Below, one piece after another: positions 32,869 through 41,621 of a DNA stretch of 64,000 nucleotides. The position numbers and the translations under genes were made by a program. The stretch covers positions 3,844,001 to 3,908,000 of the forward strand of contig NZ_CP141058.1 in the NCBI RefSeq assembly GCF_034661175.1, in the 5' to 3' direction. The DNA comes from Nocardioides renjunii. Lineage in GTDB: Bacteria; Actinomycetota; Actinomycetes; Propionibacteriales; Nocardioidaceae. The stretch's first letter is position 1, and the number at the start of each line of letters is the position of its first letter. The notes beneath the pieces are model-generated. The model was not told the DNA's origin. It made no database searches and saw only the letters and a list, made by a program, of their open reading frames with translations.

Positions 32869-34125
32869 ATGCCCGGATACCGCCAGCTCGCCCGCAACCG
32901 GGACTTCACCGTCCTCTGGATCGGCGACACCGTCAGCGAGCTCGGCACCGCGCTGTCGACGTTCGTCTTCCCGCTCATCGCCTACGCGCTGAGCGGCTCG
33001 GCGCTGACCGCCGCGCTCGTGGAGGCGGCCTACCTCGGCGGCCTGTGCGCGACCCTGCTGCCCGCGGGGGTGCTGGCCGACCGCGTCGACCGCAGGCGGA
33101 TCATGCTCGTGTCCAGCGCGACCGGCTGCGTGGCGTACACCTCGCTCGCGGTCGCCGGCGCTGCCGGCCGCCTCACCCTCCCCCACCTCGTCGGGGTCGC
33201 GCTGGTCGCCGGTGTCGCGGCGGGCGCGTTCAACCCCGCGCAGACCTCCGCGATCCGATCGGTCGTCACCACCGAGGACCTGCCGACCGCCCTGAGCCAG
33301 AACCAGGCCCGCCAGCACGTCGCCTCCCTGCTCGGCGGCCCGCTCGGCGGTGCGTTGTACGCGGTCACGAGGTGGCTGCCGTTCGCGGTGGACGCGGTCA
33401 CGTTCGCCGTCGCGTGCGTGACCGTCAGCCGGGTGCGGACCGACCTGTCCGCGCCGTACCGCCGTCAGGAGCCGCTGCGCCGCCAGCTGTCGGAGGGGTT
33501 CACGTTCATGTGGTCGCGGCCGTTCTTCCGGGTGCTGCTGGCCTGGTCGTCGCTCACCAACCTGGTGACCAACGCGATCTTCTTCGTGGTCGTGCTCCGG
33601 ATGGTGCAGGACGGGGTCCCGGCCGCGCAGATCGGACTGGTCTCGACCGCCGCCGGCGTGGGCGGCATCATCGGGGCCGTCATCGCGCCGAGCATCATCC
33701 ACCGCATGCCGACCGGTCGGCTGACCGTCCTCATCGGCTGGATGTGCTGCCTGCCGCTGGTGCCGCTGACGATGTCGGCCAGCGTGTGGACCGCCTGCCT
33801 CAGCGTGTTCCTCCTGCTGCTGCTCAACCCGGTCGGCAACGCCGGCATCGGCTCCTACCGGATGGCCGTCACGCCCGCCCGGCTCCAGGGCCGGGTCGGC
33901 TCGACGAGCCAGTTCGTGTCGATGTCGGTGATGCCGCTCGCGCCCCTGCTCGGCGGCTTCCTCCTCGAGCGGGAGGGTGGCGCGACCACCATCGGGGTGC
34001 TCGTCGCCGCCTCGGCCCTGCTGGCCGTGCTGCTCACCTCGAGCCGGTCGATCCGGTCCGTCCCGCGGCCCTCGGAGTGGGTGGTGGACGCGGAGCCGGA
34101 GCCGGCGCCGACGGCGGCGGTCTGA
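32869..34125 (+). CDS. MFS transporter (EntS/DHA3-like exporter)
   Basis: 418 aa with about 12 hydrophobic helices. The first segment (YRQLARNRDFTVLWIGDTVSELG) and motif A region LPAGVLADRVDRRRIMLVSS are typical of DHA3-type MFS drug or siderophore exporters. The ATG at 32869 is chosen because it starts the MPGYRQLARN conserved block; the upstream ATG at 32833 would place the start inside the operator. Substrate unknown. It is expected to be derepressed when the neighbouring regulator releases the 32-bp site. Confidence 0.87.
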   Translation: MPGYRQLARNRDFTVLWIGDTVSELGTALSTFVFPLIAYALSGSALTAALVEAAYLGGLCATLLPAGVLADRVDRRRIMLVSSATGCVAYTSLAVAGAAGRLTLPHLVGVALVAGVAAGAFNPAQTSAIRSVVTTEDLPTALSQNQARQHVASLLGGPLGGALYAVTRWLPFAVDAVTFAVACVTVSRVRTDLSAPYRRQEPLRRQLSEGFTFMWSRPFFRVLLAWSSLTNLVTNAIFFVVVLRMVQDGVPAAQIGLVSTAAGVGGIIGAVIAPSIIHRMPTGRLTVLIGWMCCLPLVPLTMSASVWTACLSVFLLLLLNPVGNAGIGSYRMAVTPARLQGRVGSTSQFVSMSVMPLAPLLGGFLLEREGGATTIGVLVAASALLAVLLTSSRSIRSVPRPSEWVVDAEPEPAPTAAV

Positions 34126-34128
34126 GGC

Positions 34129-35082
34129 TCACCCCGCGCGCGAGAAGCGCGCACCCACCTCGGCGACCTTGGCGGCCAGCTCGGGAGGCGACTCCACGAC
34201 GAAGGCGGCGCCGGATCCCGCCAGCACCATCACCGGCCAGTCGAGGTCGTCGACGTTCATCTCCAGCACGCAGCCCGCGCCGGTCCCGTCCGGCGTCACC
34301 GTCCCCCAGCGGCCGACCTGGGCGGCCAGGTCCTCGGCCGCCATCGACACCCGCACGCGTACGGCCCAGCGCTGGGGCATCCGGCGGATGCCCTGCTGGA
34401 CGAAGGCGAGCGCGTCCTCGGCCGGCAGCTCGCGCGCGCGGAAGCGCTGCCCGGTCGGCTCGGGGCCGGAGATCCGGTCGAGCCGGAAGCTGCGCCAGTC
34501 CATCCGGTCGCGGTCCCAGGCCACGAGGTACCACCGGCGGCCCAGCGACACCAGCCGCAGCGGCTCGACCCGGCGGTGGGTCACCTCGGACCCGCGCGCG
34601 GCGTAGTCGAAGCGCAGCAGCTCGCTGTCGCGGCACGCCTGCGCGAGCGTGGTGAGGACCGCCGCGTCGAAGACGGGGGCGCCCTCCCACGGCCCGGGCG
34701 ACTCCGTCTGCGAGGCGACCGCGTCCATCTGGCGGCGCAGCCGCGGGGGCATCAGGGACAGGACCTTGGAGAGCGCCTGCACCGACCAGTCGTCCATCCC
34801 GGCCACCGCGCCGGCCGCCGCCGTACGCAGCCCGACGGCGACCGCGACGGCCTCCTCGTCCTCCAGGAGCAGCGGCGGCAGGGAGCCACCGGCCCGCAGC
34901 TGGTAGCCGCCGGCCGCGCCCCGCACCGCGTCGACGGTGTAGCCCAGGTCGCGCAGCCGCTCGACGTCGCGCCGCAGCGTCCGGGGGCTCACCTCCAGCC
35001 GGTCGGAGAGCTCCGGGCCCGGCCAGTAGCGGTGGGTCTGGAGCAGGGACAGCAACCGCAGCATCCGCTCGCTCGTGCTCAT
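34129..35082 (-). CDS. WYL-domain transcriptional regulator (YafY/DeoR-like)
   Basis: 317 aa. The N-terminal winged helix is MLRLLSLLQTHRYWPGPELSDRL with LEVSPRTLRRDVERLRDLGY. The WYL domain carries RRWYLVAWDRDRMDWRSFRLDRI, and a WCX-like C-terminus follows. WYL proteins sense nucleic-acid-like or small ligands. The start at 35082 is uncertain: GGGAGG lies only 1-2 nt before it, while ATG 35064 is too far. It is divergent from the ABC exporter and faces the palindrome at 35102-35124. Confidence 0.85.
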   Translation of the reverse strand: MSTSERMLRLLSLLQTHRYWPGPELSDRLEVSPRTLRRDVERLRDLGYTVDAVRGAAGGYQLRAGGSLPPLLLEDEEAVAVAVGLRTAAAGAVAGMDDWSVQALSKVLSLMPPRLRRQMDAVASQTESPGPWEGAPVFDAAVLTTLAQACRDSELLRFDYAARGSEVTHRRVEPLRLVSLGRRWYLVAWDRDRMDWRSFRLDRISGPEPTGQRFRARELPAEDALAFVQQGIRRMPQRWAVRVRVSMAAEDLAAQVGRWGTVTPDGTGAGCVLEMNVDDLDWPVMVLAGSGAAFVVESPPELAAKVAEVGARFSRAG

Positions 35083-35101
35083 GCCTCCCAGAATATTCGC
35101 A

Positions 35102-35124
35102 ATGCGGTCATAATGTGACCGCAT
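35102..35124. promoter_or_regulatory. Inverted-repeat operator between the WYL regulator and ABC exporter
   Basis: ATGCGGTCA (35102-35110) and TGACCGCAT (35116-35124) are exact reverse complements around TAATG. The site covers a -10-like CATAAT (35109-35113 region) for the exporter operon and lies 20 nt before its ATG, and 20 nt before the regulator ATG. It is likely the binding site of the WYL protein. Confidence 0.6.
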
Positions 35125-35144
35125 GCGTTCCTAGCGTGGTGGTC

Positions 35145-36185
35145 ATGACCCACCACCACCACCACACAGGACCGGCGATCGTGACGCGTGGCCTGACCCG
35201 CCACTTCACCTCGCGCAAGCAGACCGTCGAGGCCGTCCAGGGCCTCGACCTCGAGATCGAGCAGGGCGAGCTCGTCGCCTTCCTCGGCCCCAACGGGGCC
35301 GGGAAGTCGACCACCCTCCGCATGCTCACCACCCTCATCCCGCCCACCTCCGGCTCAGCGAGCGTCGCCGGGCACGACGTGGTGACCGGCCAGCGCGCCG
35401 TGCGCCAGGAGATCGGCTTCGTCGGCCAGGGCAACGGCGCCGGGCACCGCCAGCTCGGCCGCGACGAGCTGATCAGCCAGGGCCGTGCCCATGGCCTCTC
35501 GCGCGTCGACGCCCGTCGCCGGGCGGCCGAGCTCGTCGAGGACCTCGACCTCGGCGCGGTCGCCGACCGCAAGGTCTCCTCGTTGTCGGGGGGCCAGCGC
35601 CGCCGCCTCGACATCGCGATGGGGCTGGTGCACCTCCCGCGCGTGCTGTTCCTCGACGAGCCCTCGACGGGGCTCGACCCCCAGAACCGCGCGAACCTCC
35701 AGGAGCTCATCCGCCGCCTGCACGCCGAGAGCGGCAGCACGGTGGTGCTCACCACCCACTACCTCGAGGAGGCCGACGCGCTGGCCGGTCGCGTCATCGT
35801 GGTCGACCACGGGCGGGTGATCGCCGACGACTCGGCCGTCAGCCTCAAGAGCGGGCTGGGCGACCTTGTCCGGCTCGGGTACGCCGACCCGGCGCAGGCG
35901 GCCCGTGCCGCGGACCGCCTCGAGCGGATCCCCGACTCCCGCGTCGAGGTGACCGACGACGCCGTCGACCTGAGGGTCAAGGACGGCTCGGCGATGGTCG
36001 GCGAGCTGCTCGCCGACCTGGCCGCGGACGGCGTACCCCCCGCCCGGGTGGAGGTCGCGCGCCCGACGCTGGACGACGTCTTCCTCGACCTCACCGGCCG
36101 CAGCCTGCGCGAGACGCAGCAGACCACCGATCCGTCCGACGATCCCACCCACTCCACCGAGATCGACAGCGAGGTTGCCGCATGA
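35145..36185 (+). CDS. ABC exporter ATP-binding protein (DrrA-like)
   Basis: 346 aa. The ATPase has Walker A LGPNGAGKST, the Q-loop in GFVGQGNGAG, signature LSGGQRRRLDIA, Walker B VLFLDEPSTGLDP and H-loop TTHYLEEAD. A C-terminal DrrA-type domain of about 100 residues follows. The N-terminus has a natural run of five histidines (MTHHHHHTG). ATG 35145 is the likely start; ATG 35115 would lie in the operator. With the next gene (4-nt overlap) it forms a DrrAB-type exporter of drugs or lipids. Confidence 0.9.
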   Translation: MTHHHHHTGPAIVTRGLTRHFTSRKQTVEAVQGLDLEIEQGELVAFLGPNGAGKSTTLRMLTTLIPPTSGSASVAGHDVVTGQRAVRQEIGFVGQGNGAGHRQLGRDELISQGRAHGLSRVDARRRAAELVEDLDLGAVADRKVSSLSGGQRRRLDIAMGLVHLPRVLFLDEPSTGLDPQNRANLQELIRRLHAESGSTVVLTTHYLEEADALAGRVIVVDHGRVIADDSAVSLKSGLGDLVRLGYADPAQAARAADRLERIPDSRVEVTDDAVDLRVKDGSAMVGELLADLAADGVPPARVEVARPTLDDVFLDLTGRSLRETQQTTDPSDDPTHSTEIDSEVAA

Positions 36186-36928
36186 GCACGTTCGTGTCCG
36201 ACACCGTCAACGTGATGAACCGCGAGCTCAAGCCCGTCTGGCGCGAGCCGATGGCCGTGGTGTTCGCGATGATCCAGCCGCTGGTCTTCCTCGGCCTCTT
36301 CGCACCGCTGCTGCCGCAGGTGGCGGAGGGCTCGGCGCTGCAGTGGTTCGTGCCCGGCATCGTCGCGATGACCGCCCTGATGGGCGCGTCCTTCACCGGC
36401 TCCAACCTGATGGAGGAGATGCAGTCGGGCTCGCACGAGCGCCAGCTCGTCTCGCCGCTGGGCCGCCCGGCGCTGCTCGTCGGCCGCGCGCTCAAGGAGG
36501 TCGTCCCGATGCTGATGCAGGTCGCGATCATCGTCGCGGTCGTCACGCCGTTCAGCTTCGACCTGCACCTCGGCGGCGTCCTGGTCGCCGCCCTCATCCT
36601 GTCGCTGTTCAGCATCGGCGTGGGCGCGCTGTCGTTCGCGCTCGCGCTGGCCTCCAAGGGGCAGGACTGGATGTTCTGGACGGTCCAGCAGACCCTCCTC
36701 TTCCCGGCGCTGCTGACGGCCGGGGTGCTGCTGCCGATGGAGGGCGCCCCCCGCTGGCTCGAGGTGGTCTCGATGCTCAACCCGATGACGTACGTCGTCG
36801 ACGCGACGCGCGCGCTCTTCGCCGGGACGTACCCCGCCGACGTGGTCGCGCAGGGTGTCGCCGGCGCCGCCGTCGTGGCGGCGCTGGGGCTGTGGGTCGG
36901 CGTACGGGCGATGCGGCGGTCGAGCTGA
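36182..36928 (+). CDS. ABC-2 type permease (DrrB-like)
   Basis: 248 aa with about six TM helices. Family features: LKPVWREPMAVVFAMIQPLVFLGLF in helix 1 (positions 14-38), MEEMQSGSHERQLVSPLGRPALLVGRAL between helices 2 and 3, and LNPMTYVVDATRALFAG before the last helix. Its ATG overlaps the ATPase stop (ATGA). It forms the membrane pore of the exporter. Two perfect palindromes follow 38 nt and 75 nt after the stop. Confidence 0.88.
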   Translation: MSTFVSDTVNVMNRELKPVWREPMAVVFAMIQPLVFLGLFAPLLPQVAEGSALQWFVPGIVAMTALMGASFTGSNLMEEMQSGSHERQLVSPLGRPALLVGRALKEVVPMLMQVAIIVAVVTPFSFDLHLGGVLVAALILSLFSIGVGALSFALALASKGQDWMFWTVQQTLLFPALLTAGVLLPMEGAPRWLEVVSMLNPMTYVVDATRALFAGTYPADVVAQGVAGAAVVAALGLWVGVRAMRRSS

Positions 36929-36965
36929 GGGGTCGGCCCTCACTCGTTGCTGCCGTCTGACGTGG

Positions 36966-36995
36966 CGGGAGTCCCCGGATATCCGGGGACTCCCG
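36966..36995. terminator. Perfect 30-bp palindrome after the exporter operon
   Basis: A 13-bp stem with an ATAT tetraloop (left arm CGGGAGTCCCCGG, right arm its exact complement). It is 38 nt downstream of the permease stop and probably terminates transcription in both directions, since purL converges from the right. Confidence 0.7.
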
Positions 36996-37002
36996 TACCT
37001 AC

Positions 37003-37020
37003 AGGTAGAGATCTCTACCT
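37003..37020. terminator. Second perfect palindrome, 18 bp
   Basis: AGGTAGAGATCTCTACCT is self-complementary. It lies 8 nt after the 30-bp palindrome, and TACCT (36996-37000) just before it could pair alternatively with AGGTA. It is much less GC-rich than its surroundings. Confidence 0.5.
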
Positions 37021-37051
37021 CGAAGCACGCAACTCGGGTGCTAAGTACGGC

Positions 37052-37490
37052 GCCGGCCCAAGGTGGCGGCAGACCGCACCCCCGAGGCCCCGTCAGCTGC
37101 AAGGTGCCGCCACCCACCACCGCCGCCGGCCCAAGGTGGCGGCAGACCGCACCCCCGAGACCCCCTCAGCCGCAAGGTGCCGCCACCCACCACCGCCGCC
37201 GGCCCAAGGTGGCGGCAGACCGCACCCCCGCAACCCCCTCAGCCGCAAGGTGCCGCCACCCACCACCGTCGCCGGCCCCAGGGTGGCGGCAGACCGCACC
37301 CCCGAGGCCCCCTCAGCCGCAAGGTGCCGCCACCCACCACCGTCGCCGGCCCGAGGTGGCGGCAGACCGCACCCCCGAGGCCCCCTCAGCTGCAAGGTGC
37401 CGCCACCCACCACCGTCGCCGGCCCGAGGTGGCGGCAGACCGCACCCCCGAGGCCCCCTCAGCTGCAAGGTGCCGCCACCCACCGGCGGA
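37052..37490. repeat. Six tandem copies of a 73-bp stem-loop repeat
   Basis: Units start at about 37052, 37125, 37198, 37271, 37345 and 37418 (period 73, once 74). Each contains GGTGGCGGCA and, about 33 nt later, its exact complement TGCCGCCACC. A strand can therefore form one hairpin per unit, or pair neighbouring units. The copies are nearly identical, with a few substitutions (for example CCCAAGG or CCCGAGG; CAGCCGC or CAGCTGC). The period is not a multiple of 3, so it is not coding. It fills the gap between the convergent exporter and purL; I see no gene in 36929-37496. Confidence 0.9.
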
Positions 37491-37496
37491 CCGGCG

Positions 37497-39833
37497 TCAG
37501 GACCCCAGAGCGGCGGGCAGGGTCGCCCGCCAGGCCGCCTTGGCCTCGGCGACGGGGAGGTCGAGGACGCCCTCGACCGAGAGGGTGTCGCCGCCGGTGC
37601 GCCCGATCGGGGTGAGGGGTACGCCGTGCCGCTCGGCGAGCGCGACGAGCGCGTCGGCCTGCTCGTCGGTCACCGTGACGATCGCGCGGGCGGTCGACTC
37701 GGCGAAGAGGGCGAGGAAGGTGTCGCCGCCGGCCACCGAGGCAAGCGAGACGGAGACGCCGACGTCGGCGCGGAAGGTCGACTCGACCAGCGCCTGGGCG
37801 AGCCCGCCGTCGGACAGGTCGTGGGCGCTGGTGACGACGCCGTCGCCAGCGGCGTCCTGGAGCAGGGCGGCGAGCGCCTGCTCGGCCGCGAGGTCCAGGC
37901 GCGGCGGGAGGCCGCCGACGTGGCCGTGCACGACGTGGGCCCACTCGGAGCCGGACAGCTCCTCGCGGGTCTCGCCGAGCAGGAAGACCCGCTCGCCGGC
38001 GGCGCCGAAGCCGGTCGGCGTACGCCGGGTGACGTCGTCGATGACGCCGAGCACGGCGACGACCGGGGTGGGCAGGATCGCGGTCTCGCCGGTCTGGTTG
38101 TAGAGGCTGACGTTGCCGCCGGTGACCGGGATGCCGAGCTCGAGGCAGGCGTCCTTGAGGCCGCGGCAGGCCTCGGCGAACTGCCACATCACGGCCGGGT
38201 CCTCCGGCGAGCCGAAGTTGAGGCAGTCGGAGACGGCGAGCGGGCGGGCGCCGCCGGTGGCGACATTGCGGAACGACTCGGCCAGCGCGAGCTGCGCCCC
38301 GGTGTAGGGGTCGAGCAGCGCGAAGCGGCCGTTGCAGTCGGTCGAGACCGAGACGCCGAGGTTGGTCTCCGCGTCGACCCGCACCATGCCGGAGTCGGCG
38401 GGCTGGGAGAGCACGGTGTTGCCCTGGACGTAGCGGTCGTACTGGTCGGTGATCCACGACTTGTCGCACAGGTTCGGGCTGGCGACCAGGCGCAGCAGCG
38501 TCTCGCGCAGCTCGGCGCCGCTCGAGGGCCGCGCCAGCGCCTCGGCGCGGTCGGCCTGGAGGGCGTCCTGCCAGTCCGGGCGGGCGTAGGGCCGCTGGTA
38601 GGTCGGGCCGTCGTGCGCCACCGACCGGGGAGGTACGTCGACCACGCGCTCGCCGTGCCAGTCGATGTGCAGGCGGCCGGTGTCGGTCACCTCGCCGATG
38701 ACGACGGCCTCGACGTCCCACTTCTCGCAGATCGTCATGAACGCCTCGACGTCGGCGGGCTCGACGACCGCCATCATCCGCTCCTGCGACTCGCTCATGA
38801 GGATCTCCTCCGGCGCGAGCGTGGAGTCGCGCAGCGGGACCCGGTCGAGCTCGACGTGCATCCCGCCGTCACCGGCCGAGGCCAGCTCGGAGGTGGCGCA
38901 CGACAGGCCCGCGCCGCCGAGGTCCTGGATGCCGGCGATGACGCCCGCGGCGAAGAGCTCGAGCGTGCACTCGATGAGCAGCTTCTCCATGAACGGGTCG
39001 CCGACCTGGACGCTCGGCCGCTTGGCCGGGCCGCCCTCGTCGAAGGTCTCCGAGGCCAGGACGGACACGCCACCGATGCCGTCGCCGCCTGTGCGGGCGC
39101 CGTAGAGCACCACCTGGTTGCCCACGCCCGACGCCTTGGCGAGGTGGAGGTCCTCGTGGCGCAGGACGCCGACGCAGAGCGCGTTGACGAGGGGGTTGCC
39201 GGCGTAGGTCTCGTCGAAGACGGCCTCGCCGCCGATGTTGGGGAGCCCGAGGCAGTTGCCGTAGCCGCCGACGCCGGCCACGATCCCCGGCAGCACGCGC
39301 GCGGTGTCCGGGGCGTCGAGCGGGCCGAAGCGCAGCGGGTCCATCACGGCGACCGGGCGGGCACCCATGGCGAGGATGTCGCGGACGATGCCCCCGACGC
39401 CGGTGGCGGCGCCCTGGTGGGGCTCGACGAACGACGGGTGGTTGTGGCTCTCGACCTTGAAGGTGACCGCGTAGCCCTGGCCGATGTCGAGGACGCCGGC
39501 GTTCTCACCGATGCCGGCGAGCATCTCGCCGACGGGCGTCGTCTGCGGGATCTCGCCGAACTGCTTGAGGTGCACCTTGGTCGACTTGTAGGAGCAGTGC
39601 TCGCTCCACATGACCGAGTACATCGCCAGCTCCGAGCTGGTCGGTCGTCGGCCGAGGATCTCGCGGATCCGGGCGTACTCGTCGACCTTGAGGCCGAGCT
39701 CGGCCCACGGCTGGTCGCGCTCGGCGTCGGTGGAGGCCACGTCGACGGTGTCGAGGGTGCCGGTCGCACCGGACGTCGTCAGGCGGGAGCCCGTGAGGGC
39801 AGGGGACTGCGGGGCGGCGCTCGTGTCGGGCAC
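37497..39833 (-). CDS. purL: Phosphoribosylformylglycinamidine synthase subunit II
   Basis: 778 aa, the small-PurL type that works with separate PurQ and PurS (both encoded 6-8 kb away). Conserved blocks: [18 protein letters not shown] (positions split here as [10 protein letters not shown] and TKVHLKQF), VSHNHPSF-type motif [33 protein letters not shown], and [13 protein letters not shown]. It converts FGAR to FGAM using ATP and ammonia delivered by PurQ (step 4). The first 40 residues form a low-complexity N-terminal extension. ATG 39833 lies 9 nt after the next upstream gene's stop. Confidence 0.94.
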   Translation of the reverse strand: MPDTSAAPQSPALTGSRLTTSGATGTLDTVDVASTDAERDQPWAELGLKVDEYARIREILGRRPTSSELAMYSVMWSEHCSYKSTKVHLKQFGEIPQTTPVGEMLAGIGENAGVLDIGQGYAVTFKVESHNHPSFVEPHQGAATGVGGIVRDILAMGARPVAVMDPLRFGPLDAPDTARVLPGIVAGVGGYGNCLGLPNIGGEAVFDETYAGNPLVNALCVGVLRHEDLHLAKASGVGNQVVLYGARTGGDGIGGVSVLASETFDEGGPAKRPSVQVGDPFMEKLLIECTLELFAAGVIAGIQDLGGAGLSCATSELASAGDGGMHVELDRVPLRDSTLAPEEILMSESQERMMAVVEPADVEAFMTICEKWDVEAVVIGEVTDTGRLHIDWHGERVVDVPPRSVAHDGPTYQRPYARPDWQDALQADRAEALARPSSGAELRETLLRLVASPNLCDKSWITDQYDRYVQGNTVLSQPADSGMVRVDAETNLGVSVSTDCNGRFALLDPYTGAQLALAESFRNVATGGARPLAVSDCLNFGSPEDPAVMWQFAEACRGLKDACLELGIPVTGGNVSLYNQTGETAILPTPVVAVLGVIDDVTRRTPTGFGAAGERVFLLGETREELSGSEWAHVVHGHVGGLPPRLDLAAEQALAALLQDAAGDGVVTSAHDLSDGGLAQALVESTFRADVGVSVSLASVAGGDTFLALFAESTARAIVTVTDEQADALVALAERHGVPLTPIGRTGGDTLSVEGVLDLPVAEAKAAWRATLPAALGS

Positions 39834-39842
39834 GGCGCCAAT

Positions 39843-41093
39843 CTACCGGCGGCCCTCCGTGTCGGCCGCGTCGGTGTCGGCCGCGAGATCCTCGACCGAC
39901 ACCTCCACCACCCGGAGGTCGGCCGGTCCACCCCCCTCGGCGCTGGCCGGAGCCTGCGCGCCCTCGTCGACCGCGTCGTCCCGCCCGTCCTCGTGCTGGT
40001 CCTCGCGCTCGTCCTCGTGCTCGTCGACCGGCTCCTGCTCGCCGTCGCGCCGCTCGCGCTCGGACTCCCGCTCGGCCCGCCGCTCGGCCCGCCGGGCGGC
40101 CCGCTCCGCGCGCTTCTCCTCGAGCGCAGCGCGCTTGGCCTCCCGGACGGCCTCCTTCTCGCGGGCGGCGCGCGCGGCGGCGTCCTCGGCCGGCGTGCGC
40201 TCCAGCTGGGGCGTCGCGAGCCGGTGCGGACCCGAGCGACCGCTGGCCATCCCGCGCGACATCGTGCCGGCCCGCGCGGCCATCGCTCCCGCGCCCATGG
40301 CACCGACGGGTGGCGTGCCGCTCGGCGCGCGGCTCGCCCCGCGCCGCCCCGCGACCGCTCCGGCTGCCGTCGCCGCGACGGTGCCGAGGGCGGCCGCGGA
40401 GAGGCCGGTGAGGTCGGGCACGGACACCGAGATGGGAGCGACCGGGGGAAGGCCGGCCACGCCGGCCCCGCCCGCGACGCCACCCTGGGCTGTGCCGACC
40501 ACCGACGTGGACGGCGGCGCCACCATCCCGACGCCGGACTCCTCCTGGCCGGGGCCCGGCATCCCGGGGAACGCGCTCCCGCCCAGCGTCTCGAGCACGA
40601 TGCGTACGTCGACGAGCTCGGCACGGGCGGCGCGCAGCCGGGCGCTCTCCTGGTCGAGGGCCAGCGCCATCCGTCCGCGGATCTCCTCGGTCTCCTGCTG
40701 GCCCAGGGTGACCGTGCCGCGCTCGTCGTCCGCCGACGGGTGGAAGACGAGGTGCCGGGACTCCCCGACCACCTCGTGCGGCACCATCGCGACCTTCACC
40801 CAGGCCTGGTCGAGCTCCTTCTGAAAGGAGGTCAGGATGGTGCTGACCGCCCGGAGGGCACCGGACACCTGGTCGGCCAGCGCGGTGAACCGGTCGAGGT
40901 TGGCCAGCACCTGGCGCCGGTGCAGCTCGTAGCTCTCGGCGGCCGAGGCGTCCCACCCCTCGGTGGCGCGACGCGCAGCGTCGACGATCTCGTCGCCGCG
41001 CCGGGTCATCAGCGTGCTGAGCTCGTCCCACCGCGTCGCGGCCACCTCGAGCGGGCGGACGTCCGCCCGCAGCTCCCAGGGGTTGGCGGGCAT
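39843..41093 (-). CDS. WXG100-superfamily-like protein with a charged coiled-coil tail
   Basis: 416 aa. Residues about 1-110 are helical and resemble a WXG/ESX-type hairpin: GWDASAAESYELHRRQVLANLDRF has Trp47 at the turn (WDA in place of WxG). Then come an Ala/Gly/Pro/Ser-rich middle (about 195-310) and a highly charged Arg/Glu/Ala coiled-coil (about 320-375) ending in an acidic tail. There is no signal peptide or TM helix. It may be a type VII-type secreted or cell-envelope factor; no toxin domain is evident. ATG 41093 is one base after the neighbouring small gene's stop. Confidence 0.6.
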   Translation of the reverse strand: MPANPWELRADVRPLEVAATRWDELSTLMTRRGDEIVDAARRATEGWDASAAESYELHRRQVLANLDRFTALADQVSGALRAVSTILTSFQKELDQAWVKVAMVPHEVVGESRHLVFHPSADDERGTVTLGQQETEEIRGRMALALDQESARLRAARAELVDVRIVLETLGGSAFPGMPGPGQEESGVGMVAPPSTSVVGTAQGGVAGGAGVAGLPPVAPISVSVPDLTGLSAAALGTVAATAAGAVAGRRGASRAPSGTPPVGAMGAGAMAARAGTMSRGMASGRSGPHRLATPQLERTPAEDAAARAAREKEAVREAKRAALEEKRAERAARRAERRAERESERERRDGEQEPVDEHEDEREDQHEDGRDDAVDEGAQAPASAEGGGPADLRVVEVSVEDLAADTDAADTEGRR

Positions 41094-41094
41094 G

Positions 41095-41472
41095 TCAGCG
41101 ACCACCCGGCTGGGCCGTCGAACCGGGCTCGATCTCCACCAGGTGGGTGGTCCGGTCGAGCTCGGCGGCCACCGTGTCGTCGGCGCGCACGGCGTCGTGC
41201 GCCGCGTCGAGCAGCCCGGCGACGCCCATGCCGAGCGTCTGGGCGAGGGCCTTGACGACCTCGCCGGCATCGGTGAGCGAGTCGGCGTAGGACGACGTGA
41301 CGTTGAGCGTCCCCTGGGCGTCGCCCAGGGCGGTGCAGGCCGCGGACAGGTCGCCGAGCGCGGCGTTCCAGTCCTCGACCATCGCGGCCAGGGTGCCCTC
41401 GGACTCTGCGGCGAGCTCGACCAGCCGGGTCGGCTCGACCTGCAACAGCGATCGCTTCGCGGTTCCGCTCAC
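41095..41472 (-). CDS. Small WXG100-like protein
   Basis: 125 aa from GTG 41472 (an alternative GTG at 41508 adds 12 codons; neither has a good Shine-Dalgarno). A helix-turn-helix hairpin is predicted: LVELAAESEGTLAAMVEDWNAALGDLSAACTALGD, split here as LVELAAESEGTLAAM and WNAALGDLSAACTALG, with Trp near the usual WXG position (WNA), followed by a second helix (DSLTDAGEVVKALAQTLG). It ends in a short disordered tail. It is co-directional with, and 1 nt from, the 416-aa gene, so the two may pair as ESX-type heterodimers. Confidence 0.55.
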   Translation of the reverse strand: MSGTAKRSLLQVEPTRLVELAAESEGTLAAMVEDWNAALGDLSAACTALGDAQGTLNVTSSYADSLTDAGEVVKALAQTLGMGVAGLLDAAHDAVRADDTVAAELDRTTHLVEIEPGSTAQPGGR

Positions 41473-41621
41473 CTCTGCGGGATACCCGCGGATCGAGGAC
41501 CCAAACACGGCGTCGCGAAACCTGTGGGCGAGGAAATTCGGGCGCGCGCTGGTTTCGAGTGGCGCCCCGCGGGGAAGTCACCACACCAGCCCGACTCCCC
41601 CCGGACGCTCCAGGAGCTGCG

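Noticed and set aside
32225..32978. Longer starts for the esterase or ArsR-like gene reaching into the operator
   Set aside because: The extensions cover the palindromic operator or the other gene, and the lipobox and HTH conservation fix the shorter starts.
37063..37490. Proline- or glycine-rich repeat proteins encoded by the 73-bp array
   Set aside because: The period of 73-74 bp shifts frame at each unit, no ribosome site is present, and both strands are equally open because stops are rare.
36855..41255. Open frame of about 1,466 codons on the plus strand across purL and the repeat array
   Set aside because: It is the antisense shadow of purL and neighbouring genes plus non-coding repeats; composition is Gly/Arg/Val-rich without domains.
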